Shown in pieces: positions 6,823-14,450 of a DNA stretch of 46,920 nucleotides. Made by a program: the position numbers and the translations under genes. This DNA is from a virus. The stretch covers positions 1 to 46,920 of IMG/VR virus record IMGVR_UViG_3300042691_037845, one strand, 5' to 3'. The notes beneath the pieces were generated by a model, which saw nothing but the letters and a program-made list of their open reading frames with translations, was not told the DNA's origin and did no database searches. Numbering within the stretch: position 1 is the first letter of the stretch; the number at the start of each line of letters is the position of its first letter.

Positions 6823-7523
6823 AGGTTCGCGATCACGGTTTCAACTTTGCGGCGGCCATTGCCGTGCGCTCTAAAAACCACGGCAACATTTGACGGCCGG
6901 GTCTGGCAGAGTTGGCAGCGCTGGCACGTCATGCCGTCAAACCGCTGGGCCGGACAAACCACGGCGCGATTCCCGCCGGCGGTTTCCCACGTGGTGCGGG
7001 GATCATCGGCTGGCACGATGAATACGGCGCGCAATCCATCGGCCATGGCCGCGTCCGCTTCCGCTTCCGTGTGACAAGAGGCGTTGATTGTGAAACCGTT
7101 TGCCGTTGCGGCCCGGAACGCTTCCACCGTCCGCGGTGTCCGCTTGTGGTGCGAGAACGTGAAACCACGGCGGCCGCGGTTTGCGTCGACTAAGGCGTTG
7201 AGTGCTGTCCGGCCGGTGAGCGTTCCCGGTTTCCATAGGTCGCCAACCTGGTTATGTCGCCAGAGCTGACCGGCCGGTAGCTTCCGGATCAGCCCCAGAA
7301 AGTCGCCATACGGCACACCGCGGCTCCCATCCGTCACGGCCGCCCAGTGGATCGCAATGGGCCCGCCGTCCCCGTAGCAGCCCATACGCTTCAGCGGGCA
7401 AGAATCCGGACAAGTCTCGCGACTCGAAGTACTAACGGGGATGGGGCCGGTTTTGGCGTTAGAGCTGACAGGCGTTAGGTGGAAGCGCAAGCGGCCGGCG
7501 GTTTGTGGTTTTGTTTGTGCCAT
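6819..7523 (-). CDS. Cysteine-rich phage protein (DUF7227-like)
   Basis: A 234-residue protein starting MAQTKPQTAGRLRFHL at 7523; a longer frame upstream is less likely, as MAQT follows a compact leader. The N-terminal motif KTGPIPVSTSSRETCPDSCP and the set Cys38, Cys42, Cys49 (C-x3-CPL-x5-CY) match a family widespread in phages and mobile elements that I recall as DUF7227. A second set, Cys190, Cys200, Cys203, Cys206 (CQRCQLC), sits near the C-terminus. The two clusters probably bind a metal or an iron-sulfur centre. No activity is established. It overlaps the downstream gene as ATGA. Confidence 0.75.
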   Translation of the reverse strand: MAQTKPQTAGRLRFHLTPVSSNAKTGPIPVSTSSRETCPDSCPLKRMGCYGDGGPIAIHWAAVTDGSRGVPYGDFLGLIRKLPAGQLWRHNQVGDLWKPGTLTGRTALNALVDANRGRRGFTFSHHKRTPRTVEAFRAATANGFTINASCHTEAEADAAMADGLRAVFIVPADDPRTTWETAGGNRAVVCPAQRFDGMTCQRCQLCQTRPSNVAVVFRAHGNGRRKVETVIANL

Positions 7524-7552
7524 GGTTCGGTTTGTGATGGTTCGGGATGGGA

Positions 7553-8227
7553 TCAGATCACGCCAAGAATGCGGGTCCATGCTTCCGGGTGATCCGGCTC
7601 AACGGTTCGGCCGTCCGGCGTTTCCGCAACGGAATCCAACGCCCACGCCTCAACGTCGCCAAACGTGGGAACCGGCCACCATTGGCCGCGCCATAAAATT
7701 TCAGGCCACGAATCCGAACCGGTACGGATACGATCCGCCGGCATGGTTTCGTGGGCCGGGAACGGTTCCGCCGCTTCATCATCCGTTGCGGTTTCGTATC
7801 CCATAGCGGCCCGAACGGCCGCCGTAACTTCCGCCGCCGTACCGGCAGACTCGAGACGTTCTAGCGGTGTGATCTGGCGCGGCCCCACTAGCGGCTTGCC
7901 ATATCCCACGCGGTGGAGATCATCGCGCCATTGATCGCGCCAGCGCCACGCCTTAGCATCGCCGGCCGCCGTAACGCTTGCAAACGCCTGATCCCATAGT
8001 TTGGCCAGGGCGATGACGTCACGTTGCGCCGCGTTAAGTGATGGGCCAGCAAGGTATCCCGTAGCCTTATGGCTCACTGACCAGTAACGGCGCTCTTTGC
8101 TTAGCCCGTCCGGTTCGTTCCGGTTAAGTGGCCGGTGGACCGCTAGGTGTTGACCGTTCCAAACCGTGGGCACGGTTTTGGTTTTGGCGCCGTCCGCTAG
8201 GCGAACGTCGATGGTTTTGTTTGTCAT
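7553..8227 (-). CDS. Hypothetical protein, accessory block
   Basis: An unrecognised 224-residue protein. The N-terminal third (MTNKTIDVRLADGAKTKTVPTVW...LAVHRPL...RRYWSVSHKATGYLAG) looks like a beta barrel or sheet. The middle is helical with several Trp (LWDQAF, WRWRDQWRDDLHRVG). The C-terminal part (WPEILWRGQWWPVPTFGDVEAWALD) is Trp-rich. No metal-binding or nucleotide-binding motif is evident. It lies between the cysteine-rich gene and the 8249-8731 gene in the same direction, with gaps of 20-30 nt rather than overlaps. Confidence 0.75.
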   Translation of the reverse strand: MTNKTIDVRLADGAKTKTVPTVWNGQHLAVHRPLNRNEPDGLSKERRYWSVSHKATGYLAGPSLNAAQRDVIALAKLWDQAFASVTAAGDAKAWRWRDQWRDDLHRVGYGKPLVGPRQITPLERLESAGTAAEVTAAVRAAMGYETATDDEAAEPFPAHETMPADRIRTGSDSWPEILWRGQWWPVPTFGDVEAWALDSVAETPDGRTVEPDHPEAWTRILGVI

Positions 8228-8248
8228 GGCAGGAAAGGGGAGAGGGGA

Positions 8249-8731
8249 TCAGTACTGGGCCGGATCGCAACCGGGAGCGATGAAGGCGCCGCTATCGGGT
8301 CCGTAGCTAATCGGCGCATGCTGCCAGCCCTGGCGCGGCTGGTAGACGTAGACGTGTTCGCAACCGGAGCCATCGGCCCACGCTGCTAGCGCGTCCAGAT
8401 CAGCAAACCGGCGGGGCTTTATATCGGAGTCGCCTCGCTCCCAGTAGTAGAGCGGCTGCGCTTCCCTGTCGACGTTGTGGCGCCAATATCCCTCAGCATC
8501 GGTCAGCACTTCGCCGGCGGCATCGCGCAATACGGAAGCGCTCTCCCAAATGGAGCGGGTGCGAAGAACGGAGATATCACCGGGCCGGATCAGTGCGGCG
8601 GCAGCCTTAGCGCTTCCGTAGTGTCCGGTGAGAATGGGGAGATGATGGGAAGGGTATCCGTCCCAATGGCAGTAGACGGCCCTGAGGCTCCCATTGGGGA
8701 GCTGTAGAGCAATGGCGGATCTCGTGGCCAT
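8249..8731 (-). CDS. Conserved phage protein with CHWDGYPSHH motif
   Basis: A 160-residue protein starting MATRSAIALQLPNGSLRAVYCHWDGYPSHHL. The N-terminal pattern, MATRS-x-I followed by VYCHWDGY, is a recognisable signature of a widespread phage/plasmid protein family of unknown function. The rest includes a helix (SAKAAAALIRPGD), a probable sheet and the C-terminal EHVYVYQPRQGWQHAPI. I chose ATG 8731 rather than the long upstream frame because the family begins at MATRS and because CCTAGAAAC lies right before it. The CHWDG cysteine and histidines suggest metal binding, which is unproven. Confidence 0.8.
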   Translation of the reverse strand: MATRSAIALQLPNGSLRAVYCHWDGYPSHHLPILTGHYGSAKAAAALIRPGDISVLRTRSIWESASVLRDAAGEVLTDAEGYWRHNVDREAQPLYYWERGDSDIKPRRFADLDALAAWADGSGCEHVYVYQPRQGWQHAPISYGPDSGAFIAPGCDPAQY

Positions 8732-8886
8732 AGTTTCTAGGTTGCGGTGTGGTGGTTTGTCGTTATGGTTTGTATGGGGGATAGTGCCATATTCTCCAGT
8801 ACTGGAGCGGATGACACTACCGGCCGCCGGCACTGGAGCGTATGGGATTGGAGCGGCGCCGCGATGCGGCCGGCAAAGCTGCCAGG

Positions 8887-9075
8887 TCATTGGTGCGTTT
8901 CCGATAAGGGCTGGCCATAAATCGCTGCCAAGTCGCCGCGTTCCGAGTCGCAACCCTCGCACAGGGTTTCAAGCTCGGACGGGCTTAGCTGGCGGGTGTC
9001 AATTAGCACGGCACCATCAGCGCGGAAATAGGTTCCCGAGTCGGGATCCATCACAACGAAATAGGAAAGGTCCAT
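8887..9075 (-). CDS. Small acidic hypothetical protein
   Basis: A 62-residue protein (MDLSYFVVMDPDSGTYFRADG...). Two beta segments lead to a helix (SPSELETLCEGCDSERGDLAAIYG). Cysteines at CEGC might bind metal, but there is no second pair. Its ATG overlaps the stop of the upstream gene (TAATG), so it is co-translated with the genes at 9075-9418. Function unknown. Confidence 0.7.
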   Translation of the reverse strand: MDLSYFVVMDPDSGTYFRADGAVLIDTRQLSPSELETLCEGCDSERGDLAAIYGQPLSETHQ

Positions 9076-9221
9076 TAGTAGGCACGGGTGAGGGTGGGCT
9101 GGTGCTGGTGCGTCTGGCAGGATGCGCGGCCACTGGTTCGGCCAGCATCAAAGGCGAACGCCGCGGCGGCGATCACCAGGGCGGAGACGGCTAGGGCACT
9201 GGTGCGGATGGTGCCGATCAT
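9075..9221 (-). CDS. Short secreted or membrane-anchored protein (48 aa)
   Basis: A 48-residue protein with a hydrophobic N-terminal segment (residues 7-25, TSALAVSALVIAAAAFAFD) preceded by one Arg, resembling a signal anchor. A short polar tail is rich in His and Gln (CQTHQHQPTLTRAY). Both ends overlap neighbours: ATGA at 9218-9221 and TAATG at 9073-9077. That coupling is strong evidence it is translated. Possible roles are envelope modification or lysis control. Confidence 0.65.
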   Translation of the reverse strand: MIGTIRTSALAVSALVIAAAAFAFDAGRTSGRASCQTHQHQPTLTRAY

Positions 9222-9418
9222 GCTCCCAGGCCTCCGGGGGCGAGACCGCGGCGATGGCCGTCAAATGCGACGACGCGCAGCACAACGGCATCGGGATCGC
9301 GCCGCAGCATCGCGGCAACACACTCGCGGCCGGACAGACGCGGGGACCACTCGGTCGCCGCCAGCCGGCCGCCATCGATCACCAAATCGGGCCAAGTGTT
9401 AAAGGTTTCAGCAGCCAT
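9218..9418 (-). CDS. Small hypothetical protein, first gene of the 9.4-8.9 kb leftward group
   Basis: A 66-residue protein starting MAAETFNTWPDLVIDGGRLAAT at 9418; a start 16 codons further upstream is possible but would add an Arg/Pro-rich extension. Short strands (PDLVIDGG, AVVLRVVAFDG) flank a helix (GRECVAAMLRRD). The stop overlaps the next start as ATGA. The gene lies divergent from the small terminase gene. Function unknown. Confidence 0.65.
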   Translation of the reverse strand: MAAETFNTWPDLVIDGGRLAATEWSPRLSGRECVAAMLRRDPDAVVLRVVAFDGHRRGLAPGGLGA

Positions 9419-9545
9419 GGTTCGGGTTGGAGCGGAGCCCACGGGTCGGGGTCGTTCTGCTCTCAACTGCCACTGTAGACGCTATGGGGCGATCCGTCTA
9501 CCCTTGCCGGTAACCTAGGTTCACACGGTAGCGGTTGGCTGCAGG

Positions 9546-9875
9546 ATGGCCGCAAAGTACAACTCCCTAGAGATCGCAAGACAAGTCGACGCCGTGCGCG
9601 ACTGGCTCGCTGCTGGGATGCGGCCGCACAAGATCCGCGCCAAGTGTGCGGAGGAATGGGGATTGGCAAGCCGCACCGCTGAAAGTCGGCTGCAGGCTGC
9701 TAGGCAGGAGATGCTTCGGGATATCGCCGGCGTGGATCGCCAAGCTAAAGCGGCCGAACTGCTGGAAGCTGCTGCGGAAATATTGGAGCTTGCCAGAGAA
9801 TCGCGGCAGTTAAGTAACGCCATCGCCGCAATTAGTTTTCAGAGTCGGCTGCTGGGATTGGAACCTAAGGCCTGA
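9546..9875 (+). CDS. Putative terminase small subunit
   Basis: A 109-residue protein starting the late rightward region. Residues 25-52 form a helix-turn-helix (MRPHKIRAKCAEEWGLASRTAESRLQAA). A long helical pair follows (RQEMLRDIAGVDRQAKAAELLEAAAEILELARESRQLSNAIAAISFQSRLLGL), typical of small terminase subunits that bind the packaging site and form rings. Position supports this: it is the last gene before the large terminase, separated by a 371-nt non-coding stretch. A CCTAGG box at 9514-9519 lies 26 nt before the ATG. The assignment is by architecture and context. Confidence 0.75.
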   Translation: MAAKYNSLEIARQVDAVRDWLAAGMRPHKIRAKCAEEWGLASRTAESRLQAARQEMLRDIAGVDRQAKAAELLEAAAEILELARESRQLSNAIAAISFQSRLLGLEPKA

Positions 9876-10132
9876 GCAGCTGGAGCGTATCCGATGCGCT
9901 GAAGTCTCTCAACTATTCCGACCCCCCGTCACCCCCACCAGCTCACCCGGGCCAGCGCATCTGTCTATTGGACAGGTACGCAACGGCAAACCCTAGTGCT
10001 AGCAAGGGGTTTCGTTTGTCCACTTTGTCCACCGTGGCACCCACCACGGATCCCCCCAGCACCTCCCCCCAGCCAAGCGATCGGCGGTGAGGTGCTGATA
10101 CCCGCTGCTCTCTGAACAACCCAAAAATCACA

Positions 10133-10144
10133 CTACAATCACAC
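10133..10144 (+). promoter_or_regulatory. TACAAT promoter-like element, second copy of a 12-mer
   Basis: CTACAATCACAC is identical to 3862-3873. Here it lies 103 nt before the large terminase start, so transcripts would carry a leader of about 95 nt. There is no TG extension and no clear -35 element. Confidence 0.4.
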
Positions 10145-10214
10145 CCTACAAACACACCCACCCCCTCCCCCGTCTCGGGCTGCGCCCTCGACAAAAGCCT
10201 TGCCCCGCCCCCAG

Positions 10215-10226
10215 TAGACTGCTAGG
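10215..10226 (+). promoter_or_regulatory. TAGACTGCTAGG box before the large terminase
   Basis: TAGACTGCTAGG then CAAC lies 20 nt before the ATG at 10247. It matches the minus-strand element at 1021-1045 (TAGACTGTTAGGG). It is interpreted as a phage -10-type promoter. Confidence 0.45.
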
Positions 10227-10246
10227 CAACACCACCCCGCCCCCGC

Positions 10247-11599
10247 ATGTCCCTGCTGGCACGAATCCCCGCAGGCGGCTGCCTAACTCCCCCGACCGGC
10301 ACTGGTACGAACTGCAGTGAGTCTTACGACTCACTACGCGAACGCATCCTCGCCTCGCTCCTCCCCTCCCAACGCGACTTCTGCACCGACACAGACACCA
10401 AAATCCTGGGATTCTGCGCGGGCTTCGGCGCCGGTAAGACCCGCGCCCTCGCCGCAAAAGCCGTTCTCCTGGCAATGGATAACCCTGGAACGGTAATGGC
10501 CGTCTTCGAACCAACGAACATCATGATTCGTGACGTCTGGATGCGCGCCTTTGACGACTTCTTAGAGGAATTCGATATACCCCACAACTTCCGCGTCTCA
10601 CCACAACCCGAATACATCATTCACACCCCCTCCGGCACAACAACGTTGCTCTGTCGAGCAACAGAGACGTTTAACCGTATCCGGGGTCAAACATTATCCG
10701 CCGTCCTGGCGGATGAAATCGACACCTCCCCCCACGACGTCGCCCAAAAAGCCAGCGAAATGATGCTCGCCCGCCTCCGCGGTGGAACGAAACCCCAACT
10801 CGCCGTCGCCAGCACCCCCGAAGGCTTCCGCTGGATGTACTCCACCTTCATCGAAAACCCCGCCCCGGACCGCCGCCTCATCAAAGCCAAAACCACCGAC
10901 AACCCCCACCTCCCGGCGGGATTTGTGGAATCGCTGTACGCGAACTACCCCCCGCAGCTAATCGCCTCGTACATCAACGGCGAATTCACCAACCTCGCCA
11001 ACACCACCGTCTACCCCTACTTCCAGCGCGACCTCCACTGGTGCGACACCACGCCCGACGAGGACGACCGCCTCTTCATCGGCATCGACTTCAACGTCGG
11101 CGCCTGCTTCCTCGAAGTGCTCGTTCGCCGCGGCCCCGAATTCCACTTCATCGCCGAACACACCGCCAAAGACACCCCCGCCCTGGTCCGCCTCATCCAA
11201 ACCACCTACCCCTCCCAGCTGGAACGCGACAACATCGTCGTCATCCCCGACGCCGCCTCCCGCCACCGCTCCACCGCCAACGCCGCCGAATCCGACCTCG
11301 CCCTCCTCAAGCGCGGCGGCTTCTCGGTCAAATCCCAACTCTCCAACCCCGCCATCGAAGACCGCGTCAACGCCATCAACGTCCTGCTCCTCGCCAACCG
11401 CCTCCGCGTCTCCAACAAATGCAAATACCTCATCCGCTCACTTGAAACCCAGGCTTATGACTCGGGCGGCAAACCCGAAAAAGGCCGCGGCGGCATTGAC
11501 GACAAATCCGGCCCCGTAGACGCCGCCGGCTACGCCATCCACGCCCTCGCCGGCCTGCGCCGCTACACCACCGGCGGCTCCAACTACACTGTCTACTAG
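10247..11599 (+). CDS. terL: Terminase large subunit (ATPase-nuclease)
   Basis: A 450-residue DNA-packaging motor that cuts concatemeric DNA and pumps it into the prohead. The ATPase half has Walker A GFGAGKT (59-65) and Walker B AVLADEID (152-159). The nuclease half has the acidic triad in IGIDFNVG (Asp281), VVIPDAASRHR (Asp335) and GPVDAAGYAIH (Asp425), typical of RNase H-like terminase C-terminal domains. Length and order suit the Terminase_6 type. An in-frame TAG just upstream limits the N-terminus, so ATG 10247 is the natural start. It is followed by a tiny basic protein and the portal. Confidence 0.95.
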   Translation: MSLLARIPAGGCLTPPTGTGTNCSESYDSLRERILASLLPSQRDFCTDTDTKILGFCAGFGAGKTRALAAKAVLLAMDNPGTVMAVFEPTNIMIRDVWMRAFDDFLEEFDIPHNFRVSPQPEYIIHTPSGTTTLLCRATETFNRIRGQTLSAVLADEIDTSPHDVAQKASEMMLARLRGGTKPQLAVASTPEGFRWMYSTFIENPAPDRRLIKAKTTDNPHLPAGFVESLYANYPPQLIASYINGEFTNLANTTVYPYFQRDLHWCDTTPDEDDRLFIGIDFNVGACFLEVLVRRGPEFHFIAEHTAKDTPALVRLIQTTYPSQLERDNIVVIPDAASRHRSTANAAESDLALLKRGGFSVKSQLSNPAIEDRVNAINVLLLANRLRVSNKCKYLIRSLETQAYDSGGKPEKGRGGIDDKSGPVDAAGYAIHALAGLRRYTTGGSNYTVY

Positions 11600-11612
11600 C
11601 GGCCCCCGCCCC

Positions 11613-11750
11613 ATGCCCCTCAAGCGCGGCTCCAGCTCCAAAACCATCTCCTCGAACGTCCGCAAACTCATGGACGAGGGCTACAGCCAAAAGCAGGCGG
11701 TGGCAATCGCCCTATCTAAGAGCGGCAAAAAGAAACCAAAACGCAAGTAA
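11613..11750 (+). CDS. Small basic protein between terminase and portal
   Basis: A 45-residue, highly basic protein. The core SSNVRKLMDEGYSQKQAVAIALSKSGK is a compact helix-turn-helix-like unit found as small proteins (DUF6496-like) near packaging genes of many phages. A Lys-rich tail follows. The gene sits 13 nt after the terminase stop and in the same direction. It may bind nucleic acid; the exact role is unknown. Confidence 0.75.
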   Translation: MPLKRGSSSKTISSNVRKLMDEGYSQKQAVAIALSKSGKKKPKRK

Positions 11751-11761
11751 CCACGGGCAAA

Positions 11762-11775
11762 CTAGGATATAAGAG
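11762..11775 (+). promoter_or_regulatory. CTAGGATATAAGAG element before the portal gene
   Basis: The AT-rich CTAGGATATAAGAG lies 15 nt before the portal GTG at 11790 in an otherwise GC-rich area. It combines the recurrent CTAGG core with a TATAAG -10-like hexamer. Confidence 0.45.
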
Positions 11776-11789
11776 TATTCCACTGGCTC

Positions 11790-13376
11790 GTGAGCGACAA
11801 CAGTAGCTACCCGATCGCTGCGGCCACCCCCAACCGCCCCGCCTACACCCTCCCCCTACCCCCCGGTGTCAACGACACCGACCCCTCCAAGCGCACCCAA
11901 CTCGTCCAGTCCATGGAGCCCGCCTGGGACCCCGTGGACGTCTGCGTCGGCGGCACCGCCGAACTCCGCACCCGCTCGCGGGATTTCATCCCACAAGAAC
12001 CCCGCGAAGACGACGCCGCCTACAACCGCCGCATCTTCCACGCCACGCTACCGCCGTTCTTGACGCGACTTGCCTCCCAAGCGGCAGGCGTCATCCTCCG
12101 CAAAGGCATCGACATCCAAGGCGACGACTACTGGCTCGACTGGTCCCAAAACGTCACCGGCGACGGCACCACCCTCAACGAATACGCCCGCCGCCAACTC
12201 ATCACCGCCATCCTCTACGGCCACTCGTCGACTATCGTCGACTTCTCCGCTTCAGCTACCCCGCGCAACCTCGCCGAAGAGCGCGCCCTGGCTCGTAAAC
12301 CGTATCTCGTCCCCATCCACCCCCGCCAAATCCTCGGCTGGCGCACGTCCAACGACAGCTGGTCGAGCGAACTCTCCCAAGTCCGCATCCGCGAAACCGT
12401 CGTCCTACCCGCCGGCCGCTACGGCGAAGAGCTAACCGACCAAATCCGCGTCCTAGAGCCCGGCCGCTACGAACTCTGGCGCCCCAACACCCCCCGCACC
12501 AACCTCCCCACCGGCGTCCAACTCCCCGGCCCCACCGCCTGGGAAATCTACGAAGAAGGCACCACCACGCTGGATCAAATCCCGCTGGTAACCGTCTACA
12601 GCAGCCGCCTCGGCAATCTTCTCAGCAAGCCACCTCTCTTAGAGGTGGCGCAGCTGAACATCGCCTACGCCCAGCGCTTCTGCGACTTCCACCACTCCAT
12701 CCACGTCGGCGCCTCCCCCATCCTCGTCCTCCGCGGCTTCGACCCCGACTCCGACAGCCCCATCGGCCTCTCGGTCAACAGCGCCCTGCTCCTGCCGCCC
12801 GACGGTGGCGCGGAATACGTCGAACCCACCAGCGACGCCTTCGACGCCCAACTCAAGTGCCTCGCCGCCCTTGAAGACCAAATCTCCCGCCTCGGCATCA
12901 ACACGCTCACCCAACAGAACGTCACCAACGCCGCCGCCGAATCCAAGCGCATGGATCGCATCGACAGCGACTCCATCATGGCCGTCATCGCCGGCGACCT
13001 AGAGCGCTCGATCGCCGAAATCTTCGACATCGCCGCCTCCTATGTCGGCATCGAACCCCCCACCATCTCCATCCCCCGCGACTACGAAAACCGCCTCCTC
13101 GACGGCAACCAAATCACGGCCTACCTGCAACTCTTCATGCAGAACGCCATCTCCCAAAAAACCCTCCTCACCATCCTCCAACAGGGCGAAGTCCTCCCCA
13201 CCACCCTCGACCTCGACGCCGAAGTCTCCGCCACCGCCGAAATGCTCGAAGAGCAAATGGCCATGTCCCGCCTCAACGCAGCCGGCCCCGACCTCGCCTT
13301 CCAAAACGCCGGCCAAGGCCAAGATCTCGACAGCCAGACCCTCCCCACCCCCATGCGCTCCGGTAGGGACGAATGA
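11790..13376 (+). CDS. Portal protein (DUF4055 type)
   Basis: A 528-residue protein forming the dodecameric gate at the capsid vertex. The N-terminal half includes ELRTRSRDFIPQEPREDDAAYNRRI and a helix LPPFLTRLASQAAGVILRKG. Then come the wing region (HPRQILGWR, PLVTVYSSR) and the stem-like helices (YAQRFCDFHHSIHVGASPILVLRG, LAALEDQISRLGINTLTQQN). This is the pattern of DUF4055 portal-like proteins. A GTG start follows a CTAGGATATAAG element. It overlaps the next small gene as ATGA. Its place after terminase and before the gpF-like protein is canonical. Confidence 0.88.
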   Translation: MSDNSSYPIAAATPNRPAYTLPLPPGVNDTDPSKRTQLVQSMEPAWDPVDVCVGGTAELRTRSRDFIPQEPREDDAAYNRRIFHATLPPFLTRLASQAAGVILRKGIDIQGDDYWLDWSQNVTGDGTTLNEYARRQLITAILYGHSSTIVDFSASATPRNLAEERALARKPYLVPIHPRQILGWRTSNDSWSSELSQVRIRETVVLPAGRYGEELTDQIRVLEPGRYELWRPNTPRTNLPTGVQLPGPTAWEIYEEGTTTLDQIPLVTVYSSRLGNLLSKPPLLEVAQLNIAYAQRFCDFHHSIHVGASPILVLRGFDPDSDSPIGLSVNSALLLPPDGGAEYVEPTSDAFDAQLKCLAALEDQISRLGINTLTQQNVTNAAAESKRMDRIDSDSIMAVIAGDLERSIAEIFDIAASYVGIEPPTISIPRDYENRLLDGNQITAYLQLFMQNAISQKTLLTILQQGEVLPTTLDLDAEVSATAEMLEEQMAMSRLNAAGPDLAFQNAGQGQDLDSQTLPTPMRSGRDE

Positions 13377-13579
13377 CAAACATCTTCGCCTCGCTCACCG
13401 CCGAAACCCGCTGCCGCACCTGCCGCTGGTGGTTCGCCACCTCGGACCTAAACCGCATCGGCGAAGACCCGATGCCCGGCACCTGCCACCGCTACGCCCC
13501 AGACCACACCGGCTGGCCCGAAACCTCCCCCCTCGAAACCTGCGGCGACTGGACCTTCGACGCGAGCATCAATGACTGA
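13373..13579 (+). CDS. Small four-cysteine protein, probable zinc binder
   Basis: A 68-residue protein whose cysteines at 14, 17, 38 and 57 (CRTCRWW, GTCHRY, ETCGDW) follow the spacing of small treble-clef or zinc-ribbon proteins seen beside phage portal genes. It overlaps the portal gene (ATGA) and the gpF-like gene (ATGACTGA), so it is translated in a coupled chain. It may be a minor head component or a host-interacting factor. Confidence 0.75.
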   Translation: MTNIFASLTAETRCRTCRWWFATSDLNRIGEDPMPGTCHRYAPDHTGWPETSPLETCGDWTFDASIND

Positions 13580-14393
13580 AGACGAATACCTCATCGCCCT
13601 GGCTCGCGCCATCACAAGCCGCGAAGACCTCATCGCCGCCGAGGTCCGCCCCATCCTGCTGGAACTCGCCCTCCGCATCCGCGCCCTCCTCTTCCAGTCG
13701 TTCGGCCAATCCGCCAGCCAACCCCTCCGCGCCCTTCTCTACTCCCAACTCCGCCCCCAAATCCTCGCCCTGCTGCAACAACTATCTGACCGCTACTTCG
13801 CTCAAATCAGCACAACCCTGCCCGAGCTATACCCCATTCTCGCCACCATCCACGCCCGCTTCGCCCGCACCGACGCCGTCCCCACCCCACCGCTCGGCGA
13901 CCTTCTGACTGGAGCGACCGTCCTCAACCGCTCCGCCCGCGACCTCCTCGCCCCCGGCCCCACCGGCATCTCCCCCCTCACCCTCCAACTCGAACGCCTC
14001 CTCGACACCACCATCCAACCCGCCCTCCTGCGCGAAGCCGCAACCAGCAAAATCCTCGCCTCGGTCATCGCCGTCCGCACCAGCAACGGCACCGAAACCG
14101 GCACCCTCACCCCCCTAATCCGCAAAGGCACCGTCCTTAACGCCTGGCTCGACCGCCTCGGCGCCACCACCGCCGCCCTCCTCTGGTCGTTGAATCTACC
14201 GATCCAACAAGAGATATTCCGCGAAGCAGACCCGCCGGAGTTCTACCGCTGGAACGCCATCCTCGACCCCAAAACCTGCCCAATCTGCATCCCGCTGGAC
14301 GGCACCACCGCCCCCACACCCGCAGACTTCCCCGATGGTGCGCCCCCAATACATCCGCGCTGCCGTTGTATAACAGTACCCGTATTCTCTTAG
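13572..14393 (+). CDS. Head morphogenesis protein, phage Mu gpF-like (SPP1 gp7-like)
   Basis: A 273-residue minor capsid protein. The C-terminus carries the signature of the Mu gpF family: ILDPKTCPIC (residues 230-239), a short loop LDGTTAP, and PPIHPRCRC (258-266), i.e. a Cys/His set that probably binds a metal. The N-terminal 200 residues are helical with a long Leu-rich region. Family members help initiate prohead assembly and travel with portal and scaffold genes, as here. Confidence 0.88.
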   Translation: MTEDEYLIALARAITSREDLIAAEVRPILLELALRIRALLFQSFGQSASQPLRALLYSQLRPQILALLQQLSDRYFAQISTTLPELYPILATIHARFARTDAVPTPPLGDLLTGATVLNRSARDLLAPGPTGISPLTLQLERLLDTTIQPALLREAATSKILASVIAVRTSNGTETGTLTPLIRKGTVLNAWLDRLGATTAALLWSLNLPIQQEIFREADPPEFYRWNAILDPKTCPICIPLDGTTAPTPADFPDGAPPIHPRCRCITVPVFS

Positions 14394-14403
14394 GCTGTTA
14401 TTT

Positions 14404-14440
14404 GTGTGCGAAGCACACGGTAAACTAAGAGTGTACCCTC
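14404..14440 (+). promoter_or_regulatory. Hairpin and CTAAGAG element ahead of the scaffold gene
   Basis: GTGTGC, loop GAA, GCACAC (14404-14418) is followed by GGTAAACTAAGAGTGTACCC, which has GGTA/TACC ends and resembles the 3772-3790 box. The scaffold GTG is at 14451. The hairpin may end or protect the upstream transcript and the box may restart transcription. Confidence 0.4.
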
Positions 14441-14450
14441 ACTTACCCGC

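Larger units (their letters stand above)
9876..10246. other. Non-coding stretch between terminase subunits, candidate packaging-initiation region
   Basis: No convincing gene lies in these 371 nt. It contains small inverted repeats (CTGTC/GACAG 9961-9975; AAACCC/GGGTTT 9988-10012; CCGTGG/CCACGG 10032-10049) and a perfect tandem 9-mer TTTGTCCAC (10015-10023 and 10024-10032). The promoter-like CTACAATCACAC is at 10133-10144, and a TAGACTGCTAGG box (10215-10226) lies before the large terminase start. Packaging sites often lie in or beside the small terminase gene, so this is the best place to look for pac or cos, but no direct proof is visible. Confidence 0.4.

Noticed and set aside
9943-10194. 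Minus-strand 83-codon frame in the terminase gap
   Set aside because: Its composition is unlike neighbouring proteins, it has no coupling or box, and it lies across repeats and promoter-like elements. It is treated as non-coding.
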